In this document: positions 7,839 through 14,872 of the stretch, one piece after another
Layout of the letters: the number at the start of each line of letters is the position of its first letter
Position numbering within the stretch: position 1 is the first letter of the stretch
NCBI GenBank assembly: GCA_017432565.1
Contig: JAFRIW010000052.1
Span: forward strand, 1 to 40,479
Origin: Lachnospiraceae bacterium
Lineage (GTDB): Bacteria; Bacillota; Clostridia; Lachnospirales; Lachnospiraceae
DNA: 40,479 nt
Direction: 5' to 3'
The notes under the pieces: model-generated
Seen by the model: the letters and a program-made list of their open reading frames with translations, nothing else
Told to the model about the DNA's origin: nothing
Database searches by the model: none
Made by a program: the position numbers and the translations under genes

Positions 7839-9188
7839 TTATGCAAAAAATGAAATGATCAGCGCGACGATAAATCCTACGCCGCCGACCAGCGTCTCCA
7901 TGATTGTCCAGGTCTTCAGCGTTGTCTTCTCATCGATGCCGATCAGGGATTTGACGAGCCAGAATCCGGAATCATTGAAGTGTGAAAGGACCGTTGCTCC
8001 GCCGGCGACTGCAGCAGTAGTGCAGGCCAGATACAGAGGGGACAGACCCTGAATGGCGGGCATGGAAGCGACAATTCCTGCTGCCATTGTCATCGCGACG
8101 GTAGCCGATCCGACGCAGACACGGACAAGGGCGGCGATGATGAACGCAACAATAACGATCGGCAGATGCAGAGAACCGGTTACATTTCCGATGATATCAC
8201 CGATTCCGGAGTACTGAAGCATATATCTGAGGACACCGCCGCAGGCAGTAACCAGAAGAATCAGGCCTGTGGGTTCCAGTGACTTGGTCATTACTTTCTC
8301 CAGTTCCGGCAGGCTGTAGCCGTTCCGGACGCCCAGCAGAAACATGGCAACAATCGTTGCAATCAGGAGTGCGACGAAGGGCTCACCGAAAAAGTTCAGG
8401 ACAGGCATAATACCGGCCATGGAAGGAATAACGCCGCAGACAGACTTCAGAATAATCAGCGCCAGCGGGATCAGAATGATACAGACGATCGTGCTGAATT
8501 TAGGGAGTTTGGACTCGTCAATGTCAGGCTGGTTGTAGCTCTCCGGAACATTGACCATATACTTGTTTCCTACATACCTGCCCCAGATCGGACCGGCAAC
8601 TACCATCGCAAAGAAGCCGCAGAAGATGCCTACCAGGATAACAAAACCGAGATCTACGCCCAGCATGTTGGCCACAAGAACAGGGCCGGGAGTAGGCGGG
8701 ATGAAGGCATGGCCGACGGCAAGTCCTGCCAGCAGCGGAATGGCATAGAAGAGTGTGGACTTCTTTGCTCTTTTTGCCAGGGAAAAGGCAAGCGGGATCA
8801 GAATGATCAGGCCGGCATCGAAGAAGACCGGGATCGAGACGACCAGACCGGTGAGACCGAGTGCCCAGGCGGCCTTTTCATCGCCGAATCTTCTGACCAT
8901 TGTAACTGCCAGCGTCTGAGCACCGCCCGAGATTTCCAGAATTGCTCCGAACATGGACCCGAGGCCGACCAGCAGGGCAATGCCCTTGAGTGTGTTGCCG
9001 ATACCATCATTGACAGCGCCGATAATGTCTGCGACAGGCATGCCTGCGATCAGACCGATCGAAAGAGCGCCTACAAGAATGGAAATCATGGCGTGAACGT
9101 GGAACTTGATAATGAGCACCAGCAGGATAATCAGACCGATGATCGCCGCTAATGCAAGCCGTGTGGGATCAAGTACAGCAGCTTCCAT
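7839..9188 (-). CDS. GntP-family gluconate/sugar-acid permease
   Basis: The protein has 449 residues and starts at ATG 9188 behind AGGAGG. It is almost entirely hydrophobic with roughly 12-14 membrane segments. Family-typical stretches include AFIPPTPGPVLVANMLG near residues 160-176 and NDSGFWLVKS near the C-terminus (about 405), where GntP members carry a conserved HxNDSGFW-type motif (here SHFNDSGFW). GntP proteins are proton symporters for gluconate and related sugar acids. The gene is 42 bases upstream of the dehydratase and presumably brings in its substrate. Transcription likely starts in the dyad-rich region at 9236-9327, which overlaps a promoter. Confidence 0.92.
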   Translation of the reverse strand: MEAAVLDPTRLALAAIIGLIILLVLIIKFHVHAMISILVGALSIGLIAGMPVADIIGAVNDGIGNTLKGIALLVGLGSMFGAILEISGGAQTLAVTMVRRFGDEKAAWALGLTGLVVSIPVFFDAGLIILIPLAFSLAKRAKKSTLFYAIPLLAGLAVGHAFIPPTPGPVLVANMLGVDLGFVILVGIFCGFFAMVVAGPIWGRYVGNKYMVNVPESYNQPDIDESKLPKFSTIVCIILIPLALIILKSVCGVIPSMAGIMPVLNFFGEPFVALLIATIVAMFLLGVRNGYSLPELEKVMTKSLEPTGLILLVTACGGVLRYMLQYSGIGDIIGNVTGSLHLPIVIVAFIIAALVRVCVGSATVAMTMAAGIVASMPAIQGLSPLYLACTTAAVAGGATVLSHFNDSGFWLVKSLIGIDEKTTLKTWTIMETLVGGVGFIVALIISFFA

Positions 9189-9235
9189 TTGAAATACCTC
9201 CTCTTTTGAAATTTGATGAACAGTGAAAAAGACAT

Positions 9236-9327
9236 TGTATGACTATTACTGATTTAATGATAAAATCAGCAAAGTCATCAGACAAGTTGTTTGCTGTCTG
9301 AATGACTTTTTTAGAAAAATCATACAA
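9236..9327 (-). promoter_or_regulatory. gntP promoter with nested operator dyads
   Basis: On the minus strand a promoter can be read as -35 TTGTCT (9280-9285), 17 bases, and -10 TATCAT (9257-9262). It is embedded in four copies of a TTGTMTGA-like half-site: 9236-9243 (TTGTATGA), 9278-9285 (complement TTGTCTGA), 9294-9301 (CTGTCTGA) and 9320-9327 (complement TTGTATGA). The inner pair forms TCAGACA/TGTCTGA with a 10-base spacer, extended by AAAGTCA/TGACTTT with a single unpaired base. The outer pair is a perfect 8-base inverted repeat. TTGT-type half-sites suit FadR-subfamily GntR repressors, and such a gene lies immediately upstream. The inner hairpin plus TTTTTT (9307-9312) could also act as a plus-strand terminator. 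Confidence 0.6.
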
Positions 9328-9395
9328 AGAAGAGGCTGTTTTTAAAAAAATACATCCTTAAAACTGTGAATGCTTCACAAAAGAGAGGGATCTGC

Positions 9396-9420
9396 CGGAA
9401 AGTGGTCATATCACTTTCCG
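9396..9420 (-). terminator. Hairpin directly after the GntR regulator
   Basis: CGGAAAGTG (9396-9404) and CACTTTCCG (9412-9420) form a perfect 9-base stem with a 7-base loop, beginning one base after the regulator's stop codon. The minus-strand tail (GCAGATCCCTCTCTTTT) is only moderately T-rich, so it may be a weak terminator or an mRNA-stabilising structure. Confidence 0.5.
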
Positions 9421-9421
9421 C

Positions 9422-10129
9422 TCAACCCTTGCCGTGACTGCGGATGATTTCCTGAATCATGTCGCGATTTGCGGACAGATGGGCCGTCATGGCACATCTT
9501 GCACCGATGGGATCCGTGTTGAGAATTGCATTCGTGATGGACCTGTGTGTCTGAATGGTCTCGTTCATCAGCTTCCGCTCAGTGATGTTGCAGAAAGTGG
9601 AGATAGCAGACTGAATAATCGGAACCAGCGCCTGAACGACCGTGTTGCCTGAACAGCGGGCGATACATGTGTGAAATTCAATATCTGCATCTGTGTGGTC
9701 TTCCCCCCGCAGATACAGTGTTTCCACTTCATTGCAGAGCTTTTTCAATTCGGCAGCCTGCTCGTCGGAGCGCAGTTCCGCCGCCATCGCAGCGATCTCC
9801 GGCTCCAGCATCACGCGGACGTCAAACAGCTCAAGGGCAAGGCGGAACTTGTCCTTGCGTCCGGACAGATGGAGCGGATCCGGCGTGGAGGCGGAAGTGG
9901 CAATCACATAGGTCCCTGATCCGTGCCGGATTTCCACAAGTCCCTGGGAGGCGAGACTTTTCATGACTTCCCGGAGGGTCGATCTGCTGGTACCGAATCG
10001 TTCTGCGAGATCAAATTCATTCGGAAGTTTGTCCCCCGGTTTGCAGAAACGCATCAGGTAATCCAGCATCTGATCCTCAACCTGTGCGCTGCGCAGCGTC
10101 CTGTTCATTCTTGCGTATTCATCTGCCAT
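9422..10129 (-). CDS. GntR-family (FadR subfamily, FCD domain) regulator
   Basis: The start at ATG 10129 is chosen over an in-frame ATG 72 bases upstream because AAAAGGAAA precedes it and the winged helix begins close by. The protein has 235 residues. Residues 10-80 form the GntR winged helix-turn-helix (KLPNEFDLAERFGTSRSTLR, then GLVEIRHGSGTYV). Residues 95-230 are an all-helical FCD ligand domain with the expected metal or ligand residues in DADIEFH, QTHRSI and TAHLSAN. FCD regulators sense carboxylic acids such as gluconate or galactonate. It most likely represses the permease-dehydratase operon through the dyads at 9236-9327, and its own gene reads in the same direction into them. Confidence 0.9.
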   Translation of the reverse strand: MADEYARMNRTLRSAQVEDQMLDYLMRFCKPGDKLPNEFDLAERFGTSRSTLREVMKSLASQGLVEIRHGSGTYVIATSASTPDPLHLSGRKDKFRLALELFDVRVMLEPEIAAMAAELRSDEQAAELKKLCNEVETLYLRGEDHTDADIEFHTCIARCSGNTVVQALVPIIQSAISTFCNITERKLMNETIQTHRSITNAILNTDPIGARCAMTAHLSANRDMIQEIIRSHGKG

Positions 10130-10254
10130 GGCTGTTTCCTTTTCCGCATTCTGCGGATACTGCTGATTGTCCCCGGTCCACACCCTCGTCACACGGCTCA
10201 TATCCGGTAGTAAACAATGCGAAGTAATCCTGCGGTTGTACCTGATCGGAGCTT

Positions 10255-10372
10255 ACACATTCCCCGGGGATTCGAACCCCTTGCCTGCTCTGTCGGCAAA
10301 CCCCTGAAGTACAGCTTGGGCAGCTGCCGCCTGATATGCACATCCGTGTGACTACCAACTGGTCTTTTTAAG
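10255..10372 (-). other. tRNA-like fragment of unclear nature
   Basis: Read on the minus strand, this intergenic stretch contains a T-arm-like hairpin GGGG-TTCGAAT-CCCC (around 10262-10280). Before it is a TTGCC/GGCAA hairpin like a long variable arm, and about 90 bases earlier an AGTTGGTAG segment like a D-loop. The distance is too large for a normal tRNA and I cannot pair an acceptor stem, so it is not an intact tRNA. It may be a degraded tRNA or an unrelated structured leader of the GntR regulator gene. Confidence 0.25.
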
Positions 10373-10386
10373 CTGACCGAATCCGA

Positions 10387-10842
10387 TTATTCCATCAGCT
10401 TCGTTTTCCAGTTCGTCTCCTGCAGCAGATTATCGAGTTCCCTGATTTCCTTTGCGGTCCGGTCGACAATCTTCTGCAGATCGGCGGCGCTTAAAGCTGC
10501 CTTTACTCTGATTTCCGTCCCCCGGGCCCGGTTCGTATTCTGCCCCGCACTGTACACCAGATCCCGGTAGGCAGAGAGACGGATTGTCAGCGCGTCCTTG
10601 CGTGCAATCAGCGCTGTCAGCGTCATGCCGCCGGCTTTGGTGCGGCAGTTTGTCAGGTTGATGGCGGCCATGAGATACTCCAGCCGTTCAAGAGCCGCGT
10701 TCAGTTCCTCCAGCAGCGCAGTCGGATCTTCCACGGGTTTTTCACCCTCCTGGACGAGAATAACGTTTCCGAGCCTGCGGCGCAGTTCTTCAATTTTCCT
10801 GTTCAGATCTGCTCTTTCCTGTAATGCTTCTGCCAGCTTCAT
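10387..10842 (-). CDS. DIP1984/septicolysin-like family protein
   Basis: The start at ATG 10842 gives 151 residues and is chosen because GGAGGTGG lies 8-10 bases upstream; an in-frame TTG at 10860 would overlap that site. The sequence is mostly charged amphipathic helix (MKLAEALQERADLNRKIEEL, then EELNAALERLEYLMAAIN), followed by the family-typical NLTNCRTKAGGMTLTALIARKD-like segment and a second helical hairpin ending in LLQETNW. This matches small helical proteins annotated DIP1984 or septicolysin. No biochemical role is established to my knowledge. There is no signal peptide. An 8-base inverted repeat sits in its upstream region (10869-10901). Confidence 0.8.
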   Translation of the reverse strand: MKLAEALQERADLNRKIEELRRRLGNVILVQEGEKPVEDPTALLEELNAALERLEYLMAAINLTNCRTKAGGMTLTALIARKDALTIRLSAYRDLVYSAGQNTNRARGTEIRVKAALSAADLQKIVDRTAKEIRELDNLLQETNWKTKLME

Positions 10843-10868
10843 AAGTCTTTCCACCTCCAATATGCTGT

Positions 10869-10901
10869 TCTGACAGCGGTTATAGCATCTTTCCTGTCAG
10901 A
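10869..10901. promoter_or_regulatory. Inverted repeat upstream of the DIP1984-like gene
   Basis: TCTGACAG (10869-10876) and CTGTCAGA (10894-10901) are perfect 8-base arms with a 17-base spacer. They lie between the metallophosphoesterase stop and the DIP1984-like start. It could be an operator; no T-run follows on either strand, so a terminator is unlikely. Confidence 0.35.
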
Positions 10902-10920
10902 GCGTCAATAGCGGCCTGGT

Positions 10921-11667
10921 TTACTCCAGAATCTTCAATGGCTTCCATCGCAGAAAGTCCCCGGAGACCAGACGGTAGGTCCGGCCGCGGTACTCTCCGT
11001 GAACGCTGTCATAGAACCGGCTCTCTCCGTGACAGTGCGCGTAAATCACCTGCTCCGCGCCGTATTCCTCCGCCAGATCGGTAAAGACACTGCGCTTCTC
11101 CAGAATGTTCGTGGGCGGATAGTGCAGGAACATGATAAATCTGCCGAACCCGTCGGATTTTGCCTTCTCAAAAGATTTCCGCAGCCGCTGCTGTTCCCGC
11201 TCCACGAGCTTCTTCGCATGCTGCTCAGCTTCTTCATCCCAGTCCACGATGTGCCCGCGCCCGTCGAGATAGAAAGGCCCTTCGAACGTAAATCCCTTCG
11301 TCGCGACCAGGGCGTAGTCCCGATAGACCTCATAGCCGTCCTGCAGGAAGGTCAGATCCGGCTGATACAGCTCATTCAGCTGCCCGGTTTTCTTCGCGTC
11401 CCAGAACATGTCGTGATTGCCTCTGGTCAGAATTTTCCTGCCGGGCAGATCGCGGATGTACTGCAGGTCAGATTCACACTCGGAGAGGTTCTTCCCCCAG
11501 CTGTGGTCGCCGACCAGAACCAGTGTGTCCTCCGGGGACACAAGTTTTTTGCAGTTCTTCCGGAATTTCTCTTCGTGGTTTTTCCACACTCGGCCGTGCA
11601 GCTGACCCGGGGCTTTCAGAACAGACTGAAAATGCAGATGAAGATCACCAATTGCGTACAGACTCAT
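10921..11667 (-). CDS. Calcineurin-like metallophosphoesterase
   Basis: The open frame extends upstream, but the real start is ATG 11667, directly before the first metal motif; the product has 248 residues. Motifs in order are MSLYAIGDLHLH (metal Asp/His pair), LVLVGDHSWG (a variant of GDxxDRG, with HSW instead of the usual dinuclear Asp), RGNHDMFW (GNHD motif), FLHYPPT, and YAHCHGESRF (metal histidines). These define a cytoplasmic dinuclear-metal phosphoesterase of about the usual size. The GDHSWG variant, with Ser-Trp after the His, is typical of a Firmicutes subfamily of unknown substrate. It is divergently transcribed from the Ser-rich protein, sharing an 80-base promoter region with a dyad at 11700-11718. 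Confidence 0.88.
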   Translation of the reverse strand: MSLYAIGDLHLHFQSVLKAPGQLHGRVWKNHEEKFRKNCKKLVSPEDTLVLVGDHSWGKNLSECESDLQYIRDLPGRKILTRGNHDMFWDAKKTGQLNELYQPDLTFLQDGYEVYRDYALVATKGFTFEGPFYLDGRGHIVDWDEEAEQHAKKLVEREQQRLRKSFEKAKSDGFGRFIMFLHYPPTNILEKRSVFTDLAEEYGAEQVIYAHCHGESRFYDSVHGEYRGRTYRLVSGDFLRWKPLKILE

Positions 11668-11699
11668 AATCTGTGCTATACTCCATATGATAATGTTAT

Positions 11700-11718
11700 G
11701 AAAACAGGTTCTGTTTTC
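11700..11718. promoter_or_regulatory. Dyad in the divergent promoter region
   Basis: GAAAACAG (11700-11707) and CTGTTTTC (11711-11718) are perfect 8-base arms separated by 3 bases, midway between two divergent starts (11667 minus, 11748 plus). A minus-strand promoter can be read around it (TTTTCA, 18 bases, TATAGC). A shared operator is likely; the protein that binds it is unknown. Confidence 0.45.
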
Positions 11719-11747
11719 ATTATACCTTATTGAAGGAGGATCAGAAT

Positions 11748-12857
11748 ATGCCGCCCAGAGGACACAGCGGATCATCGCATTCGTCACATTCAAGCTCCCG
11801 GTCTCATTCGAGCTCATCGCACAGAAGCTCTTCGTCCTGGAGTTCGTCATCCAGAAGTTCATCGTCCCGGAGCTCGTCTTCCTGGGGCTCTTCTTCGTCC
11901 GGAAGATCCGGCCCGTCTTCGCACAGCACGACTTCTCATTCGAGCAGGCCGGCTTCCGGCAGCAGCAGACAGTGGGCTGCCGCACCGGTCAATCCGCCGA
12001 AGAAGCCCGCTGACCGGATGGTCTACGGTTACCCGCAGACAACACAGAGAAGGCCCACCAGATATGTCGGCCGCAATCACACCTATCTCTATTTCCCGGT
12101 CAGCTGGACTGACACCTACTCAGGCAAAACCTATGAGGCCGGCTACTATGATGAGAACGGCAGCAGATATGATAATGTCGCTTTTGCCCAGCAGGACGGC
12201 TCCTATAAGAATGTGCTCTGTGAGTGTGAGTACTGCGGGACCAGAAAAGTGATGGACGTCGAAGCGGGCGGCTCCCTTCAGTGTGAAGCCTGCGGCGGAA
12301 CCATGAAAATCGTCGGCACCGTCGAAGAGCTGGTGCGGGAGGAAACGGTCAATCCCGGCGCAGTACCGGACCGGTCTGCAAAGTCGGGAAAAGCTCTGCG
12401 CATCGTCTTTATCGTCCTGTTTGCCGTCGTGCTCATCGCCATCTTCTCCATTTTCTCTGCCATCCGGAGACCGTCCGTGACGCAGTATCCGGGGACCGAA
12501 GATGTCGTTCCGATCTATGGGACGAACGAGGACTATGATTATACGGTTTATCTTTCGTCCACGGGAAACGGCACCTATTCCATCGTGAATGAGGGAGATG
12601 CGTACGATAAGCAGCTCGTCTGGAATGACGAGTTCGAAAGCTATTACGATGCGGAATCCGACTGCTATCTGTGGTACAACGAGGAGATGGATCCGCCCAT
12701 CTGGCAGTATTGGTATGAAGGGATTTCTTCTGACTACGGCGACTACGGCTGGATGGAATACGACGAAACGGAGCAGCAGTGGTATATTGAGGAGAAAAAC
12801 GGCTGGTCTGCCCTGCCCGGGCAGTACGACGCCTCGAGGCTGTGGCACATCGAGTAA
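11748..12857 (+). CDS. Ser-rich zinc-ribbon membrane protein
   Basis: The start at ATG 11748 is fixed by AAGGAGGA at 11733-11740; the protein has 369 residues. Residues 1-75 are extremely rich in Ser with interspersed His, Arg and Trp, plainly a repetitive, disordered tail. Residues 95-150 contain aromatic segments (NHTYLYFPVSWTDTYSGKTY). Around 155-185 a four-Cys zinc ribbon is visible (CEYCG and CEACGG). One membrane helix follows (ALRIVFIVLFAVVLIAIFSI). The remainder is an acidic Tyr/Trp-rich C-terminal region with GIYSD-like aromatic repeats (WQYWYEG, QQWYIEEKNGW), probably on the outside. I do not recognise the family as a whole. The N-terminal cytoplasmic Ser/His tail could bind metal or be phosphorylated, but this is a guess. 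It is one of only two clear plus-strand genes. Confidence 0.8.
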   Translation: MPPRGHSGSSHSSHSSSRSHSSSSHRSSSSWSSSSRSSSSRSSSSWGSSSSGRSGPSSHSTTSHSSRPASGSSRQWAAAPVNPPKKPADRMVYGYPQTTQRRPTRYVGRNHTYLYFPVSWTDTYSGKTYEAGYYDENGSRYDNVAFAQQDGSYKNVLCECEYCGTRKVMDVEAGGSLQCEACGGTMKIVGTVEELVREETVNPGAVPDRSAKSGKALRIVFIVLFAVVLIAIFSIFSAIRRPSVTQYPGTEDVVPIYGTNEDYDYTVYLSSTGNGTYSIVNEGDAYDKQLVWNDEFESYYDAESDCYLWYNEEMDPPIWQYWYEGISSDYGDYGWMEYDETEQQWYIEEKNGWSALPGQYDASRLWHIE

Positions 12858-12904
12858 CAGAACCGGTATCGTACAAACTTAAATCAAATCAAATAAGAAG
12901 AAAG

Positions 12905-12937
12905 CAGGAGCGCTCCGGCGCTCCTGTCTTTGTTTTT
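12905..12937. terminator. Bidirectional intrinsic terminator
   Basis: CAGGAGCGC (12905-12913) and GCGCTCCTG (12918-12926) form a perfect 9-base stem with a TCCG loop. It is followed on the plus strand by TCTTTGTTTTT and preceded by an A-rich stretch, so it can terminate both the Ser-rich gene and the convergent Hsp70-like gene. Confidence 0.9.
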
Positions 12938-12958
12938 CCCAGGCGGAATTCCCGCGAT

Positions 12959-14872
12959 TTACCCCAGCGGAATTTCCACGACCTCAGCCATACGGGTGAG
13001 GCACTGTTCGATCTGCTCGGAGATTTCCCGGACCAGCCGCTCTGAGATGGCGCCGCTCTTCTCCTTCTCCAGATCCTCATAAAGTTTTTCCTTGACCTGT
13101 CCGCTGAGACGGTGGATACGCCCGGAGTACATCCCCGAGGGCACCAGTTTACGCATGGGCAGCGGAATGTGCGTGTTCAGGATCGCCTTCTGCATGGGCT
13201 TCTGCCCCAGTGCCAGCACCACCAGGGAGATCACGGCGCCCGCAATGATTCCCGGCAGGCCGCCGGCGATCACGGCGATCCCCCCGCCGCCGCATAATAG
13301 CCCGACCACCACGGAAATAATCGTGTCGATCAGCCAGGTGATCTCGTCCACGGCGAAGACCTTTCCGGAGTCCACTTTGATTTCAATGTCCGAAGAGGAC
13401 AGATAGGAATTCAGGCTCAGGGCAGTGTAAGGGATCCCGTGTTTGATACAGATCGGCACGGTATGCGTTTCCAGTTCGTAGGAAACGGCCTTCAGCCAGG
13501 TGGTGACAGGCTTCTCCAGCAGCGCTTTCGCTTCCTCCGTGTGCAGATACGCATCAATTTCCTGCTGCATCACACCGTCGATGTCCGCAAGACGGTCCAG
13601 CTCTCCCTGCCGCCAGCGCTCCACCACGGGCAGCGCCGCGTTTTCCAGAATGGGATCGACCATCGTCTCCACTACTTCATGGTACAGTTCACCGATATGG
13701 TTCTCCACGATGCGCTCCACCACGCTCGAGCTCTTCAGCTGATCGATTTCCTGCCGGAAAGCGCGCATTTCGTCGTCGATTCTGCCGCAGTGCGCAAGAC
13801 CTCTGGCCACGGAAAATTCCGGCTCTGATCCCGCAATGACAATCGCCTCCGGGAAAATTTCCCGGCACCAGTCCCGGATCGCCGGGAGCTTACTGACGCC
13901 GCCGGTCAGGAAGATCAGCTCCGGCGCTTTCTCCTGTGTATCCTCTCTGGCCTGTATCAGGCTGTCCAGAAAGACCTGTTTAAAGGAGCGCCCCTGCAGG
14001 CGTTCCACCTTTTCATTCAGCAGTTTATCCGCCACTTCGCGGTCCATCCGGAGCGTCAGGCGAAGCGGTCTTGCGGACTGTCGGATGGAAACAGTCTGGA
14101 CACACTCGTTCTCCGCCCAGTACTCCTCGTCGGAGAAATACCGCTCCTTCAGCCGGCGCCCGGCGAATTCGCAGTAGCTTCTCCACGCGTCATTCTCCGC
14201 GAAGACTTCCCGGATCTGACGCTCCTTCTCCGAAGCCTTCAGCGCAGTCTCCAGAAGAATTTCATCCATGATGCCGCCGCCCAGGAAAACCTCGCCGCCG
14301 GTCCTCAGTTCGACCTCTTTTCCGCCCATGATATAGGCAAAATCTGTCGTGGACGAGCCGATGTCCACCACCAGGACCGGGCGGGAGAGAATATCATATC
14401 CCACCTGCAGATAACGGGACTGGCAGGCGCTCACCAGCGCCGCCCTGGACTCCGAAATGATGCGGACCGGCGGATATCCGGTCTTCTCGAAGATCGCCCG
14501 GTAGTCCTCCCGGGCTGTTTTGTCCCAGCCGGCCGGGCAGCCGACATAAAAGCAGTCATCGCCGCCTTTGATCAGCCGGCCGGTGAGCCGCAGCTCTCCC
14601 AGAACCCCCGAAGCAAAGCTGGTTACGTCCCTGACTGCCTCCGGATCCGTGAGAAACCGGCTTTTGAACCGAAGACCTCTCTTCACCGCATCCGCGGCAT
14701 AGCAGGCGCTCTCTCCGATCAGCAGTTCGCCGTCCGGCAGCAGCGCGTAGGCCGTGATAAAGCTCTCGGCCTCCCGCACCGGCAGCACTTCCGGCACAGC
14801 GCCTTCTTCGCTTCCCAGACAAGTGACGACAGATTCCGCATCTCCCAGATCAAAACCGTAATACTTATCCAT
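12959..14872 (-). CDS. Membrane-embedded Hsp70-like ATPase
   Basis: The protein has 637 residues. The first 365 residues show the actin/Hsp70 ATPase fold: phosphate-1 motif YYGFDLGDAES (4-14, where DnaK has DLGTTNS), phosphate-2 motif VVDIGSSTTDFAY (168-180) and adenosine motif LIFLTGGVSKLP (319-330). The C-terminus is not a DnaK substrate-binding domain. It is a long helical region (365-470) followed by two glycine-rich hydrophobic segments (about 511-533 and 535-556) that look like a membrane hairpin, then a charged coiled tail (580-637). Its ATG directly follows the TAA of the upstream gene with no gap, indicating translational coupling. It should be a specialised membrane-bound chaperone ATPase whose client is unknown. 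Confidence 0.85.
   Translation of the reverse strand: MDKYYGFDLGDAESVVTCLGSEEGAVPEVLPVREAESFITAYALLPDGELLIGESACYAADAVKRGLRFKSRFLTDPEAVRDVTSFASGVLGELRLTGRLIKGGDDCFYVGCPAGWDKTAREDYRAIFEKTGYPPVRIISESRAALVSACQSRYLQVGYDILSRPVLVVDIGSSTTDFAYIMGGKEVELRTGGEVFLGGGIMDEILLETALKASEKERQIREVFAENDAWRSYCEFAGRRLKERYFSDEEYWAENECVQTVSIRQSARPLRLTLRMDREVADKLLNEKVERLQGRSFKQVFLDSLIQAREDTQEKAPELIFLTGGVSKLPAIRDWCREIFPEAIVIAGSEPEFSVARGLAHCGRIDDEMRAFRQEIDQLKSSSVVERIVENHIGELYHEVVETMVDPILENAALPVVERWRQGELDRLADIDGVMQQEIDAYLHTEEAKALLEKPVTTWLKAVSYELETHTVPICIKHGIPYTALSLNSYLSSSDIEIKVDSGKVFAVDEITWLIDTIISVVVGLLCGGGGIAVIAGGLPGIIAGAVISLVVLALGQKPMQKAILNTHIPLPMRKLVPSGMYSGRIHRLSGQVKEKLYEDLEKEKSGAISERLVREISEQIEQCLTRMAEVVEIPLG

Noticed and set aside
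9271..9312. Plus-strand intrinsic terminator
   Set aside because: Stem and T-run fit, but no plus-strand gene lies upstream; the operator/promoter reading is better supported.
10119..10358. 79-residue minus-strand frame over the tRNA-like region
   Set aside because: Cys/Ser-rich composition typical of translated structured RNA; it runs out of frame into the regulator start and lacks a ribosome site.
10255..10372. Intact selenocysteine or leucine tRNA
   Set aside because: Tried both: anticodon-like TCA or CAG can be found but no acceptor stem pairs and the D-to-T distance is too long.
11748..11980. Ser-codon-rich stretch as a possible CRISPR or satellite array
   Set aside because: The repetition follows Ser codons in frame with no fixed unit or spacers, so it is protein low complexity.
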